DNA of 64,000 bases from Janthinobacterium sp. (GTDB lineage: Bacteria; Pseudomonadota; Gammaproteobacteria; Burkholderiales; Burkholderiaceae_D): NCBI RefSeq assembly GCF_009923995.1, contig NZ_RFSK01000013.1, positions 1-64,000 of the forward strand, given 5' to 3'. Numbering within the stretch: position 1 is the stretch's first letter; every line of letters begins with the position of its first letter. A program made the translations under genes and the position numbers. A model generated the notes under the pieces. That model did no database searches. It was not told the DNA's origin and was given only the letters and a program-made list of their open reading frames with translations. Below, piece after piece: positions 31,907 to 42,826 of the stretch.

Positions 31907-33400
31907 ATGACCAAATACATACTTGCTTTAGACCAGGGCACCACCAGTTCGCGCGCCATCCTGTTCGACCATGCGGGCCGGCCGCACGCCAGCGCGCAGC
32001 GCGAGTTCCGGCAGATTTTCCCCCAGCCTGGCTGGGTCGAGCATGACGCGGGCGAAATCTGGGCCTCGCAAGAAGGCGTGCTGCAGCAGGTGCTGCGCGA
32101 CAGCGGCGTGGCGGCATCCGACGTGGCCGCCATCGGCGTGACCAACCAGCGCGAAACGACGGTGCTGTGGGACCGCGCCACGGGCGTGCCCGTCGCCAAC
32201 GCCATCGTCTGGCAAGACCGCCGCAACGCGGCCTTTTGCGAACAGCTGGTGGAGCAGGGCAAGGCGGACGTGATCCAGCGCAAGACGGGCCTCGTGCTCG
32301 ATGCCTATTTTTCCGCCACCAAGCTCAAATGGCTGCTCGACAACGTGGACGGCGCCCGCGCGCGCGCCGAGCGGGGCGAGCTGGCCTTCGGCACGGTGGA
32401 CAGCTGGCTGATCTACAAGATGAGCGGCGCCCACATCACGGACACGAGCAACGCGGCGCGCACCATGCTGTTCAACATCCATACCCTGCAGTGGGACACG
32501 GACCTGCTGGCGCTGCTGGATATTCCCGCCTCCCTGCTGCCCGACGTCGTGCCGTCCAGCGGCGTGGCGGCCCGCACGCATGCGGCCTTGCTGGGCGTGT
32601 CCGTGCCCATCGCCGGCATCGCGGGCGACCAGCAGGCGGCCACGTTTGGCCAGGCCTGTTTGAAACCGGGCATGGCGAAGAATACCTATGGTACGGGCTG
32701 CTTCATGCTGATGAACGTGGGCAAGCGCCCCCTGCCATCGAAAAACCGGCTGCTGACGACCGTGGGCTGGAGCCTGGGTGTTGACGCCGATCAAACCGAT
32801 TACTTGCTCGAAGGCAGCGCCTTCATCGCGGGCGCGGCCGTGCAATGGATGCGCGACGGCATCGGCATCATCCGCGACTCGTCCGAAGTGGAAGCGCTGG
32901 CCACCAGCGTGCCCGATTCGGGCGGCCTCGTCTTCGTGCCCGCCTTCGCGGGCCTGGGCGCGCCGTACTGGGACCCGTATGCGCGGGGCACCCTGATCGG
33001 CATCACGCGGGGCACGGGCAAGGCGCACATCGCGCGCGCGGCGCTGGAAGGCGTGGCCTACCAGAACGTGGACGTGCTGTCCGCCATGCAGGACGACGCG
33101 GGCATCGCGCTATCCGAGCTGCGCGTGGACGGCGGCGCGGCCCGCAACGACATGCTGATGCAGTTCCAGGCCGACATCTTGAATGTTCCCGTGGTGCGTC
33201 CCGTGGTGACGGAAACGACGGCCCTGGGCGCCGCCTATTTGGCGGGCCTGGCCGTGGGTTTCTGGCAATCCGAGGACGAGATCGCCGCCCAGTGGCAGGT
33301 AGGGCGCCGCTTCGAGCCAAAGATGGCGGCCGACGAGCGCCTGACGCGGCTGCACAAATGGCAGCGCGCCGTGGAACGCTCGCGCGACTGGAGCGAGTGA
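31907..33400 (+). CDS. glpK: Glycerol kinase
   Basis: [70 protein letters not shown]. Confidence 0.96.
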   Translation: MTKYILALDQGTTSSRAILFDHAGRPHASAQREFRQIFPQPGWVEHDAGEIWASQEGVLQQVLRDSGVAASDVAAIGVTNQRETTVLWDRATGVPVANAIVWQDRRNAAFCEQLVEQGKADVIQRKTGLVLDAYFSATKLKWLLDNVDGARARAERGELAFGTVDSWLIYKMSGAHITDTSNAARTMLFNIHTLQWDTDLLALLDIPASLLPDVVPSSGVAARTHAALLGVSVPIAGIAGDQQAATFGQACLKPGMAKNTYGTGCFMLMNVGKRPLPSKNRLLTTVGWSLGVDADQTDYLLEGSAFIAGAAVQWMRDGIGIIRDSSEVEALATSVPDSGGLVFVPAFAGLGAPYWDPYARGTLIGITRGTGKAHIARAALEGVAYQNVDVLSAMQDDAGIALSELRVDGGAARNDMLMQFQADILNVPVVRPVVTETTALGAAYLAGLAVGFWQSEDEIAAQWQVGRRFEPKMAADERLTRLHKWQRAVERSRDWSE

Positions 33401-33410
33401 ACACGGGCGC

Positions 33411-33971
33411 TCAGTGGCGCATGAAATACACGACATAGCCCACGGTTTCGCGGGGCACGGAATACAGGTCGCGCGGCTCGAAGTAGGGCGCGTGCACCTG
33501 GCCGCTGACGGCGATGCCGCTGCGCTCCAGCGCCAGGCGGAAGCGGGGCACGTGGAAGTATTGCGTGGCGACCATGGCTGTCTTCCAGCCATGCTGGCGC
33601 ATCAGGGTGGCCGCGTTGCGGGCCGTGGCGTCCGTGGTCCAGCCTTGATTGTCCTCAAGGATGGCGCTAACCGGTACGCCGCGCGATTGCAGGTAGCGGG
33701 CCATGGACGCGGCTTCGTCGAATCCTTCCTTGCCCGTCGCTCCGCTGACGAGGATGCGCGGCGCCCGGCCTGCCTGGAATTGCGTCAGCGCCGCGTCGAG
33801 CCGCGCTTGCAGGCGGGGGCTGGGCGTGCCGTCCGGCAGGATGGTGTTGCCGGGCACGACGATCACGTCGGCGGGCGCCAGCTTGTCGTTCAGCCCCGCC
33901 AGCACGAGGGCCGCAGTGGCCAACAGGAAAATACCAACGGTGCTTGCACCGAGCAGTGCTATTTTTCGCAT
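33411..33971 (-). CDS. YdcF family (DUF218) protein
   Basis: single N-terminal TM, VIVVPGNTI...RLDAALTQFQAGRAPRILVSGATGKEG...EDNQGWTTDATARNA. Confidence 0.8.
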   Translation of the reverse strand: MRKIALLGASTVGIFLLATAALVLAGLNDKLAPADVIVVPGNTILPDGTPSPRLQARLDAALTQFQAGRAPRILVSGATGKEGFDEAASMARYLQSRGVPVSAILEDNQGWTTDATARNAATLMRQHGWKTAMVATQYFHVPRFRLALERSGIAVSGQVHAPYFEPRDLYSVPRETVGYVVYFMRH

Positions 33972-34025
33972 TATTCATCGTCAAGTAGGGAATGGACGCA
34001 TGATACCCGTCCATTCCCGCCGGCG

Positions 34026-34658
34026 TCAGTTCGCCTGCGCTTTTCTCGCGCGCTGGTTCGACAGATAAATATTGTCCTTGTCCAGCGCCTTGCCTTCGCG
34101 TACGGCAGCGAGCCAGTCCTGCGTGCTGGCGACGGCGGCGAAATTCGAGTGGAACACGGCGCTGAAGACGCGGTGGATTTCCTCGGCGCTGGCCGTGCCG
34201 CCCGCATTCGCGTAGGGCAGGGTGCCCGTGGCGTCCTGCAGGAATTCCACCTGCAAGCCGTCGTGCGCGGCGTGGTAGATGGTGGCTGCGTCGCAGTTGT
34301 GCGTCATGTAGCCGACCACCGTCAGGGTATCGATGCCGTGGCGCTCCAGCCAGGCGCGCAGGTCCGTGCTCGCAAACACGCTGCCCATGATCTTGTTGAT
34401 GCGGTGATCGGCGGTGAAGGCGGCCACTTGCGGATGCAGCTGCCAGCCGTCGCTGCCCTTGGCGAAGATGGGCGAGCTTTCCGGCGCATCGTGCTGGACG
34501 ACGATGACGGGCACGCCGGCGGCGCGGGCGCCCGCCATGGCCGTGACGATGTTGGGCAGGGAAATGTCGACGGACGGATATTCGATGGGCATGTCGCCCG
34601 TGAAGTATTCATTTTGCACATCGATGACGAGCAGGGCGCGGCGCGGGGCGGTGGTCAT
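34026..34658 (-). CDS. Cysteine hydrolase (isochorismatase-like) family protein
   Basis: RALLVIDVQNEYF, TVVGYMTHNCDAATIYHAAHDG. Confidence 0.85.
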   Translation of the reverse strand: MTTAPRRALLVIDVQNEYFTGDMPIEYPSVDISLPNIVTAMAGARAAGVPVIVVQHDAPESSPIFAKGSDGWQLHPQVAAFTADHRINKIMGSVFASTDLRAWLERHGIDTLTVVGYMTHNCDAATIYHAAHDGLQVEFLQDATGTLPYANAGGTASAEEIHRVFSAVFHSNFAAVASTQDWLAAVREGKALDKDNIYLSNQRARKAQAN

Positions 34659-34770
34659 GGGGTCTCCTGGACTGGTTGAAAGAGGAAGGACTTCCTCGAT
34701 ACCGCCATTCTCGGGCCGGGCGCCGCAAACAAAAAGTGGCCCGAAGGCCTATCTGCGATAAAATCGGGCC

Positions 34771-35760
34771 ATGCCTATCCTATCTGCCGCCCCCCTGACC
34801 ATTGCCGTGATCGCCTTCGATGGCATGACGCCCTTCCACCTGTCCGTGCCCTGTCTCGTGTTCGGCGCCCAGACGGACGAGATCGACCTGCCGCGTTTCC
34901 ACGTGCGCGTGTGCGCGGCCGACCCTGCGCCCCTGCGCACGGCGGCCGGTTTTTCCATCACGCCCGGGTTCGGCCTGGAAGGGCTGGACGGCGCCGATAT
35001 CGTCATCATGCCCGCCTGGCACGACGATTGCCGCGACGCGGCGCCGCCCCTGGTCGCGGCGCTGCAGGCGGCCAGCCGGCGCGGCGCGCGCATGGTTGGC
35101 CTGTGCCTGGGCGCCTTCCCCCTGGCCCAGGCCGGCTTGCTGGACGGCAAAGGCGCCGCCACGCACTGGGGCATGGCGGAACGGCTGGCGGCACGCTATC
35201 CGGCGGTGCGGGTCGAGCGCGACATGCTGTACGTGGACGAGGGCGGCATGCTGACGTCGGCCGGCGTGGCGGCCGGACTCGACTGCTGCCTGTATCTGCT
35301 GCGCCAGCTGGCGGGCGCCGAAGTGGCCAATCGCGTGGCGCGCCGCCTGCTGGTGGCGCCGCACCGCCAGGGCGGGCAGGCGCAATTCATCGAGCGCCCG
35401 CTGCCCGTGTCCGGCAGCGAGGGGCGCTTCGCCGAGGTGCTGGCTTGCGTGACGGCCAACCTGGGCGTGGCCCACAGCATCGATGCGCTGGCCGAGCGGG
35501 CAGCCATGAGCCGGCGCAACTTCACGCGCCATTTCCGCCAGGCTACGGGCACGTCGTTCAAGCAGTGGCTGCTGAACCAGCGTCTTGCGCATGCGCAAGG
35601 CCTGCTGGAAAAAAGCGCGGCCTCGATCGACGTCGTTGCGCAGGAAGCGGGCTTCGGCACGGCCCTGTCCTTGCGCCAGCATTTCCGCGCCAGCCTGCAG
35701 ACGTCGCCGTCGGCGTATCGCAAGCTGTTCCGGCAGCGCTCGGCCGATGGCATGGCCTGA
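34771..35760 (+). CDS. GlxA family transcriptional regulator (DJ-1/PfpI + AraC HTH)
   Basis: DJ-1-like N-terminal domain (MVGLCLGAFPLAQAGLLDGKGAATHW), C-terminal AraC double HTH. Confidence 0.9.
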   Translation: MPILSAAPLTIAVIAFDGMTPFHLSVPCLVFGAQTDEIDLPRFHVRVCAADPAPLRTAAGFSITPGFGLEGLDGADIVIMPAWHDDCRDAAPPLVAALQAASRRGARMVGLCLGAFPLAQAGLLDGKGAATHWGMAERLAARYPAVRVERDMLYVDEGGMLTSAGVAAGLDCCLYLLRQLAGAEVANRVARRLLVAPHRQGGQAQFIERPLPVSGSEGRFAEVLACVTANLGVAHSIDALAERAAMSRRNFTRHFRQATGTSFKQWLLNQRLAHAQGLLEKSAASIDVVAQEAGFGTALSLRQHFRASLQTSPSAYRKLFRQRSADGMA

Positions 35761-35873
35761 GTCCGGCACGGCCCTTTATTATTGTTAAATAATAAATGTG
35801 TATTTCTGGTTGTGCTGGGGTAATATTCACGCAGATTTTACATATTGACATTACCCAGCCGAAAGAGACGCGC

Positions 35874-36773
35874 TTGAAAAACCTGTTTTCCGTCACCGCA
35901 CTGACGTTCCTCCTGTTGTCAAACGCGGCTCTTGCCCAATCTGACAAAGATTGCAGCGCCATCGTCAAGTCCCCGCAAGACGCGGCAGACAGGGCCGATT
36001 GGGTGATCGATGCCGATGTCGTCGATGTCGTGCGCATGCATTCCGACCCCGCCCTTCATGTCAGCATTGAAAATGCTACGGTTCAATATGAACTTGAGCG
36101 TTCACCGCGTTTCTTCAGTGCCATGCTGACCGCCGATGCCTGTTTGTCGCCAGGGGCCATACCCATGCAGGGCAAGGCCGCCGCCAGCCGGTTCGTGGGC
36201 AAGCGCATGCGCTTTTACGGCACGAAGCTGGCGGCAGGCGGGGGGCGTCGTTTTTTCTTCGTGCAAGCCGTCGAGCCGGCCATGCCCGCCATTGCCGCTG
36301 TGCGCAAGGAATATACGGATAAACAACAGATGCCTATCGCTGCGCCGTTCGATGCGCAGGGCTGGACACGGGCGCGCTCGGCGGACGGCGGTTTTTCCGT
36401 GGACATGCCCGGCCCTTTTTCCGATATGACGCAGGGCAGTGCCGGACGGGCGGGATTCATGCTGCGTGGAACTGATCGGCATGGCACCCTGTTCATGGCC
36501 GTGTTTGAACGGTCCGGTCCGGGTTCGGGCATGGGCGCAACGTTTGACGAGGCATATTCCAAGCCAAATGCCAAGGTCACCAAGTTCAAGGGGGCCGATG
36601 CCGTCATCACGCTGGGAACTTTGCCAGAGAGTAATGGTGCAAAGATCACGCATGGACTGTGGTTCCGGGTGCCCGGTGGGACGTATATGTTGAGCGTCAT
36701 TGCTGACAAGGAGCAAGATGCGCAGTCGCTCGCGTCCCGGCAGCGATTCTTCCATTCCCTGGCCTTCGAATAA
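35874..36773 (+). CDS. Hypothetical secreted protein
   Basis: likely TTG start gives signal peptide LKNLFSVTALTFLLLSNAALAQ; no family recognised. Confidence 0.6.
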   Translation: MKNLFSVTALTFLLLSNAALAQSDKDCSAIVKSPQDAADRADWVIDADVVDVVRMHSDPALHVSIENATVQYELERSPRFFSAMLTADACLSPGAIPMQGKAAASRFVGKRMRFYGTKLAAGGGRRFFFVQAVEPAMPAIAAVRKEYTDKQQMPIAAPFDAQGWTRARSADGGFSVDMPGPFSDMTQGSAGRAGFMLRGTDRHGTLFMAVFERSGPGSGMGATFDEAYSKPNAKVTKFKGADAVITLGTLPESNGAKITHGLWFRVPGGTYMLSVIADKEQDAQSLASRQRFFHSLAFE

Positions 36774-36800
36774 CATCTTTGCAGGGATTCCGGCAGCAAC

Positions 36801-37661
36801 TCAGCCAGGTCCGGCAACCATAAGCCCGGCCGGGTCCCGGCTGCCCTGGGGCAGCATGGCGCTGACGGCGCGTTGCCGCGCCAGGAAGGCGGCCGGCGCG
36901 AAGGCATGGCGTTCCTGGAAGGAGACGGTTTCCGCGCTCATCAGTTCGGCGTAGGTCTGCATCAGGGTCGCGGCGCACACGTGCTTGCCCTGCTCCAGGT
37001 AGGTTTCAATGGCCGCGAGCAGCACGGGGTAGTCCGCATTGTCCTTGCTGCCGCCAAAACTGAACGACAGCTGCCCGCAGGCGCGCCGGATGGGGTCGAT
37101 TTCCCCTTCCGGCACCGGCTGCGCGCGCAGCCATTGCAAGGCTTTCAGGGGCGGGCCGCCCAATGACGGTGGCGAAATGATGGCCTGGATGGCCACCTTG
37201 ACGGCCGCATCGATTCTTCCCGCGCGTACATACTGGCCATGCAGCAAGGTCAGGGCGTCCGTGTATTCGGGCACGATGGCCAGCGCCCCTTCCAGCAGCG
37301 CGATGGCCGCGTCTGGCTTGCGCTGCGCGATCAATTCCTTGGCTTCCAGGAAGGCGGCGCGCGGCGAAGCGGGGTCGTCGTCCAGCGATGGCGCGCCGAC
37401 ATAGTCGTCCTCGGCGGCCGCATGGGCTTGCAGGAAGGCGGCCAGGCTGGAAAAGTGCGGCTGGATACGCCGCTCGTCGTGCCACGTTTCGACGACGATG
37501 GGTTCGCATGCTTCGCGGCCGATGGGCCAGTACAGGCCGAAGGTGTCGCCATTGCCCAGCGCCCCTTCGGCGAAGGGGATGAAACCGAGGGGCGGGTAGG
37601 GCGCGTCGTGCCGCCAATCCTTGTCTGTCGAGATGTGGGCGAGGCGTGCGGGTAATAGCAT
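36801..37661 (-). CDS. SMI1/KNR4 (SUKH)-like N-terminal region plus TPR-like C-terminal region
   Basis: YPPLGFIPFAEGALGNGDTFGLYWPIG followed by repeat-like helical region. Confidence 0.5.
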   Translation of the reverse strand: MLLPARLAHISTDKDWRHDAPYPPLGFIPFAEGALGNGDTFGLYWPIGREACEPIVVETWHDERRIQPHFSSLAAFLQAHAAAEDDYVGAPSLDDDPASPRAAFLEAKELIAQRKPDAAIALLEGALAIVPEYTDALTLLHGQYVRAGRIDAAVKVAIQAIISPPSLGGPPLKALQWLRAQPVPEGEIDPIRRACGQLSFSFGGSKDNADYPVLLAAIETYLEQGKHVCAATLMQTYAELMSAETVSFQERHAFAPAAFLARQRAVSAMLPQGSRDPAGLMVAGPG

Positions 37662-37793
37662 GGGGGCACCGGAGAATAAAACGCCAGTGTAGAACAGGAG
37701 GGCGCCACTGGCGCGCACCGTCGGAGCGTGCGGCGGCGCCCGGCCAGGCGGATCGCCGCACCGAAGCGGCATGCGCCGCGCAGGGCAAGGCCC

Positions 37794-38360
37794 TCAGTCG
37801 CGTTCCGGCACCGGCACGTTGAAGCCGTTCAAGGTGGTCGATACCAGTGCGTACAGTCCCACGAGGTAGATCAGCTCGTTGGTGCCATGCTGGCCAAAGG
37901 TGGCCAGCGCCAGGCGGTACAGCGGCTCCGGCAGCGTGCCGCCACGGCTGAGCGCATAGGCCAGGTCGTAGGCCACGCTCTCCTGCTTGTCCAGGTCGAC
38001 CGGCTTGACGTCCGCCACCAGCGTGGCGAGGCGCTCGGCCGGCATGCCTTCGCGCTCCGCGACGGCGATGTGGGCATAGATTTCGTAGGCGGCGTCGTAG
38101 CGCGCGCCTACCACCAGGATGGCAATCTGGCGCACCTTGTCGGGCAGCGTGGCGTTGGCCGTCATGGCCAGGGTCAGGTTCCAGATCGCCTTGCCGATGG
38201 CCGGTTCGTGCAGCCACGGATTCCACGGCCCCATCAGGGCGCCGTCTTCGCGGACGGCGATGAAATCGTTGAAATTGCTGGTGATGCCTTTGCGCATGTC
38301 GTCGTACAGCGGCTTTTGTTCGGGCGTCAGGTCTTGCGGAGCGATCAGGGGCAGGCGCAT
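37794..38360 (-). CDS. Carboxymuconolactone decarboxylase (AhpD-like) family protein
   Basis: MRLPLIAPQDLTPEQKPLYDDM...KVRQIAILVVGARYDAAYEIYAH. Confidence 0.8.
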   Translation of the reverse strand: MRLPLIAPQDLTPEQKPLYDDMRKGITSNFNDFIAVREDGALMGPWNPWLHEPAIGKAIWNLTLAMTANATLPDKVRQIAILVVGARYDAAYEIYAHIAVAEREGMPAERLATLVADVKPVDLDKQESVAYDLAYALSRGGTLPEPLYRLALATFGQHGTNELIYLVGLYALVSTTLNGFNVPVPERD

Positions 38361-38488
38361 GGAAACTCCTTGCTGGGTGAGGGGGCGGTGGGCGGCCGTA
38401 GCCAGCAGACAGTATAGCCATCTGGCTGGCGGCGGCCGTTCACTGGCGCACGCTGGCGCGCCCTGCGCCGAGTCGTGCCTGCCCGCGC

Positions 38489-38836
38489 CTACTTCCGCGG
38501 CTCGTGGATGCGGAATTTCCGGACGATGCCGGCCTGGTCGAACATGACGGCCACTTCGCGCGTGCCTTTTTCGCCCAGCAGGGGGATCAGCCGCGTCATG
38601 CCGGGCGCCTGCAGCTGGTTCTTGTAGACCCACACTTCGTAGCCGGGGTCGAAGCTGACGACGGTGGCGTTGCCCAGGGCGGCGTCAAGGTCCAGGCGGG
38701 TGGTCTTGCCTACCTGGATGTTCTGATAGATGGCGCCGTTCGCCGGCGCGCGGTTGACCTTGTACTCACTGGCGGTGCACATGGCCACGGCCAGGCCCGC
38801 GAGGCAGGAAGCTGCCAGTTTTATCAATGTGTTCAT
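38489..38836 (-). CDS. Small BamE/SmpA-like hypothetical protein
   Basis: signal peptide, IQVGKTTRLDLDAALGNATVVSFDPGYEVWVYKNQ. Confidence 0.6.
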   Translation of the reverse strand: MNTLIKLAASCLAGLAVAMCTASEYKVNRAPANGAIYQNIQVGKTTRLDLDAALGNATVVSFDPGYEVWVYKNQLQAPGMTRLIPLLGEKGTREVAVMFDQAGIVRKFRIHEPRK

Positions 38837-38984
38837 ATGGACTCCCAGTGTGCATCACTGCTTCCAATCTCAGAGGGGACGGGCGTGATGTCAGGACTGG
38901 AGTGTGCTTGGATAGCGGCCAATGTGCTACCAGATTATACAAAGTCTCAAAATGTGATGCCGCTGGTACCGGCAGGCGGTACCT

Positions 38985-39485
38985 TTAACGGTTCTGCAGT
39001 ACTTCCGTCGAGAGCGCCAGGGTTTCCTTGATTTCTTCCATCACCACATAGCTTTTCGACTGGGCGGCACCGGGCAGCTGCAGCAGCATGTCGCCGAGCA
39101 ATTTGCGGTACTCGGCCATTTCATGGATGCGCGCCTTGATCAGGTAATCGAAGTCGCCCGACACGAGGTGGCATTCCTGCACTTCGGGTATCTGCAGCAC
39201 TTCCCGGCGGAATTGCTCGAAGGCGGACGCGGATTTCTGATTGAGCGTAATCTCCACGAAGACGAGCAGCTTGGCGCCCAGCGCGGCCGGGTTCACCTTG
39301 GCGTGATAGCCCGTGATCACGCCGTCGCGCTCCATGCGCTTGACCCGTTCGATGCAGGGCGTGATGGACAGCCCCACCTGTTCACCCAGGTCTTTCATCG
39401 AGATGCGGCCATCCTGTTGCAGGATGCGCAGGATGTGGCGGTCCAGCTTGTCGAGGCCACGTGCCGATTCTTTAAGGATTCTCAT
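38985..39485 (-). CDS. Lrp/AsnC family transcriptional regulator
   Basis: LDKLDRHILRILQQDGRISMKDLGEQVGLSITPCIERVKRMERDGVI; divergent from dadA. Confidence 0.93.
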   Translation of the reverse strand: MRILKESARGLDKLDRHILRILQQDGRISMKDLGEQVGLSITPCIERVKRMERDGVITGYHAKVNPAALGAKLLVFVEITLNQKSASAFEQFRREVLQIPEVQECHLVSGDFDYLIKARIHEMAEYRKLLGDMLLQLPGAAQSKSYVVMEEIKETLALSTEVLQNR

Positions 39486-39589
39486 GATTTATTGCTGAAT
39501 ATCTCGATTTATACGTGAACAAATACTGGCTCTTTCCCAATATGATAGCGGTTAATCTGGCACTAGCCATAAATATAATTGAGGAAACT

Positions 39590-40879
39590 ATGCGTATTGT
39601 GATTCTGGGTAGCGGCGTCATCGGCGTCACCAGTGCTTACTATCTGGCCAAGGCAGGACATGAGGTGACCGTCATCGACCGCCAGCCGGGCCCGGCACTG
39701 GAAACCAGCTTCGCCAATGCGGGGCAGATCTCGCCCGGCTACGCCTCGCCATGGGCCGCCCCCGGCATTCCCCTGAAGGCCGTGAAGTGGATGATGCAGC
39801 GCCACGCGCCCCTGGCCATCTCGCTCGACGGCAGCGCCGCCCAGCTGAAATGGATGTGGCAGATGTTGCGTAATTGCACACCGGAAGCGTATGCCGTCAA
39901 CAAGGAGCGCATGGTGCGCCTGGCCGAGTACAGCCGCGATTGCTTCAAGGTCTTGCGCGCCGAGGCGGGCATCACCTATGAAGGCCGGCAGCAAGGCACG
40001 ATGCAATTGTTCCGCACCGAAAAGCAGTACCACGATGCGGCGAAAGACATCGACGTGCTGAAAGAAGCGGGCGTGCCGTTTGAAGTGCTGCAGCGCGACG
40101 AGCTGTCGCGCGCGGAACCGGCCCTGGAAGCCGTCAAGGACAAGCTGTTCGGCGGCCTGCGCCTGCCCAACGATGAAACGGGCGACTGCCAGTTGTTTAC
40201 CACCCGCCTGTCGGAAATGGCCGCCGCCCTGGGCGTGAAGTTCCGCTACGGCGTGGCCATCGATGCGCTGCTGACGCAGGGCGACGAGATTGCCGGCGTG
40301 CAATGTGGCGCGGAAATCGTCAAGGCCGATTCCTACGTGGTGGCCCTGGGTTCCTACTCGACGGGCTTCATGAAGCCGCTGCTCGACATCCCCGTGTATC
40401 CATTGAAGGGCTATTCGATCACCGTGCCGATCGTCAACGCGGCCAAGGCGCCCGTGTCGACCATCCTCGATGAAACGTACAAGATTGCCGTGACCCGTTT
40501 CGACGACCGCATCCGCGTGGGCGGCATGGCGGAAATCGCCGGCTACAACCTGAACCTGAACCCGCGCCGCCGCGAAACCCTGGAAATGGTCGTCAACGAC
40601 CTGTTCCCGGGCGGCGGCAACACGGCCGAAGCGACCTTCTGGACGGGATTGCGCCCGATGACGCCGGACGGCACGCCCATCGTCGGCCGCACGCCGCTGC
40701 GCAACCTGTTCCTGAACACGGGCCACGGCACGCTGGGCTGGACCATGTCCTGCGGCTCGGCGCAGTTGCTGGCCGACCTGATGTCGTCGAAGAAGCCGGC
40801 CATCCTGGCCGACGACCTGTCCGTGGGCCGCTACAGCGGCGCGCAGCGCGGCGGCAAGCTGCAGTACGCGGGAGCCTGA
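39590..40879 (+). CDS. dadA: D-amino acid dehydrogenase
   Basis: [59 protein letters not shown]. Confidence 0.95.
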   Translation: MRIVILGSGVIGVTSAYYLAKAGHEVTVIDRQPGPALETSFANAGQISPGYASPWAAPGIPLKAVKWMMQRHAPLAISLDGSAAQLKWMWQMLRNCTPEAYAVNKERMVRLAEYSRDCFKVLRAEAGITYEGRQQGTMQLFRTEKQYHDAAKDIDVLKEAGVPFEVLQRDELSRAEPALEAVKDKLFGGLRLPNDETGDCQLFTTRLSEMAAALGVKFRYGVAIDALLTQGDEIAGVQCGAEIVKADSYVVALGSYSTGFMKPLLDIPVYPLKGYSITVPIVNAAKAPVSTILDETYKIAVTRFDDRIRVGGMAEIAGYNLNLNPRRRETLEMVVNDLFPGGGNTAEATFWTGLRPMTPDGTPIVGRTPLRNLFLNTGHGTLGWTMSCGSAQLLADLMSSKKPAILADDLSVGRYSGAQRGGKLQYAGA

Positions 40880-40880
40880 G

Positions 40881-42011
40881 ATGGCGGGAAGCATGCCTCC
40901 AAAGGAACGTAGCGGCGCCATCCTGACGGTGGACCTGGACGCCGTGCGCGCCAACTACCGCTTGCTGCGCGACAAGGCGCACCCGGCCGCCTGCTCGGCC
41001 GTCGTGAAGTCCGACGCCTACGGCCTGGGCGCCGCGCAAGTGGGTGCGGCCCTGTATGAAGAAGGCTGCCGCCACTTCTTCGTGGCGCACCTGGAAGAGG
41101 GCATCAGCCTGCGCCCGCACGTGGCGCCGGACGCGGCTATCTTCGTGCTGCACGGCCCGCCCGTCGGCACGGAAGGCGAATTCACGGCCCATGGCCTGAC
41201 GCCGGTGCTCAACAGCGAGCCGCAGGTGGCCGGCTGGCGCGCGCATGCAACAGCGCTGGGCCGCGAGCTGGACGCCATCGTGCAGGTGGACACGGGCATG
41301 TCGCGCATGGGCCTGTCGCCGCAGGAAATCGATGGCTGGCTGGCCGATGACCACTTTCTTGACGGCATCAAGGTGCGCTACATCATGAGCCACCTGGCGT
41401 GCGCCGACGAGCGCAGCAACCCCATGAATGGCGAGCAGCTGGCCCGTTTCATCGCCATCCATGCCCGCCTGCCGCAGTACCGCGCCAGCCTGGCCAATTC
41501 CTCGGGCATCTTCCTGTCGCCCGATTATCATTTCGACCTGGTGCGCCCCGGCGCGGCCCTGTACGGCATCGCGCCGCAGGGCGACGCGCCCAATCCCTTG
41601 CGTCCCGTCGTGCGCCTGCAGGGCAAGGTGCTGCAGACGCGCACGATCGCCGCAGGCGACCACGTGGGCTACAGCCGCCGCTACACGGCCAGCGAGCCGC
41701 GCCAGGTGGCCACCGTCTCCGTCGGCTATGCCGATGGCTGGCTGCGCAGCATGAGCAACCAGGGCCTGGCCATCGTCGACGGCGTGAAAGTGCCGCAGAT
41801 CGGCGCCATTTCCATGGATTCCATCACCCTGGACGTGAGCGCCATCGCCCGCGAGCGCATCGTGCCGGGCAGCCTCGTCGACCTGATCTGCGCCGAACAC
41901 CCCGTCGACGCCGTGGCGGCCATGGCCAATACCATCGGCTACGAGGTGCTGACCAACCTGGGCGGGCGCTATTACCGCGAGTATCGAGGCCTCGCGCAGT
42001 CCGCACGCTAG
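40881..42011 (+). CDS. alr: Alanine racemase (catabolic, DadX-type)
   Basis: AVVKSDAYGLGAAQVG PLP-lysine motif, HLACADE; 1-bp gap after dadA. Confidence 0.95.
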   Translation: MAGSMPPKERSGAILTVDLDAVRANYRLLRDKAHPAACSAVVKSDAYGLGAAQVGAALYEEGCRHFFVAHLEEGISLRPHVAPDAAIFVLHGPPVGTEGEFTAHGLTPVLNSEPQVAGWRAHATALGRELDAIVQVDTGMSRMGLSPQEIDGWLADDHFLDGIKVRYIMSHLACADERSNPMNGEQLARFIAIHARLPQYRASLANSSGIFLSPDYHFDLVRPGAALYGIAPQGDAPNPLRPVVRLQGKVLQTRTIAAGDHVGYSRRYTASEPRQVATVSVGYADGWLRSMSNQGLAIVDGVKVPQIGAISMDSITLDVSAIARERIVPGSLVDLICAEHPVDAVAAMANTIGYEVLTNLGGRYYREYRGLAQSAR

Positions 42012-42043
42012 GCAGCGCAAAACCCATGATTGTGTGGCAAGAT

Positions 42044-42080
42044 AGCCCCGGTGTGTATTCCACTCCGGGGCTTTTGTTTT
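42044..42080 (+). terminator. Intrinsic terminator after alr
   Basis: AGCCCCGG...CCGGGGCT followed by TTTGTTTT. Confidence 0.85.
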
Positions 42081-42102
42081 TCAACCATCATCGGGGATTT
42101 CT

Positions 42103-42660
42103 ATGAGTCAATATAACGTTGCAATCGTCGTTGGCAGCCTGCGCAAGGATTCCTTCAACCGCAAGCTGGCCGAGGCTATCATCAAGCTGGCGCCGCCCGA
42201 GTTTTCCTTCAAGCACATCGAGATCGGCGACTTGCCCCTGTACGACCAGGACGACGATGGCGCCCAGGCCGAGCAGGTGCTGCGGCTGAAGTCGGACATC
42301 GCCGCGTCGCAGGCCCTGCTGTTCCTCACCCCCGAATACAACCGCTCGATTCCCGGCGTGCTGAAGAATGCCCTCGACCATGGCTCGCGTCCCTACGGCC
42401 AGAGCGTGTGGGGCGGCAAGCCGGGCGCCGTGCTGGGCGTGTCCGTGGGCGCCACGGGCACGGCGCTGGCGCAGCAGCACCTGCGCAACGTGCTGGCCTA
42501 CCTGGACGTGCCGCTGCTGGGCCAGCCGGAAATGTTTATTCAGGCCAAGGAGGGCCTGTTCGACGAGCATGGCGGCATCGGCCCGGCCAGCCTGGGCTTC
42601 TTCCAGGGCTGGATGCAGCGCTACGTGGACTGGGTCAAGAAGCACGCCATCCACGCCTGA
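42103..42660 (+). CDS. NADPH-dependent FMN reductase family protein
   Basis: VGSLRKDSFNRKLAEAI, FLTPEYNRSIPGVLKNALDHGSRP. Confidence 0.92.
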   Translation: MSQYNVAIVVGSLRKDSFNRKLAEAIIKLAPPEFSFKHIEIGDLPLYDQDDDGAQAEQVLRLKSDIAASQALLFLTPEYNRSIPGVLKNALDHGSRPYGQSVWGGKPGAVLGVSVGATGTALAQQHLRNVLAYLDVPLLGQPEMFIQAKEGLFDEHGGIGPASLGFFQGWMQRYVDWVKKHAIHA

Positions 42661-42684
42661 TGCGGCCGGCCTGACCCGGCATCC

Positions 42685-42698
42685 TTGATACATATCAA
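42685..42698. promoter_or_regulatory. Candidate FNR/Anr-type box
   Basis: TTGAT-ACAT-ATCAA within ccTTGATACATATCAAgg, perfect match to TTGAT-N4-ATCAA. Confidence 0.65.
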
Positions 42699-42826
42699 GG
42701 CGGCAGCGCACGCCGTTGCCGCCTGTCCACAATCCCTGCCCATTGATGCCAGGATTTCAATGTTGGCACGGGTGTCTCGGTATAATGCGCCCTTTCTTTT
42801 GCGCAAGATTGCCTCTCTCCTACGCC

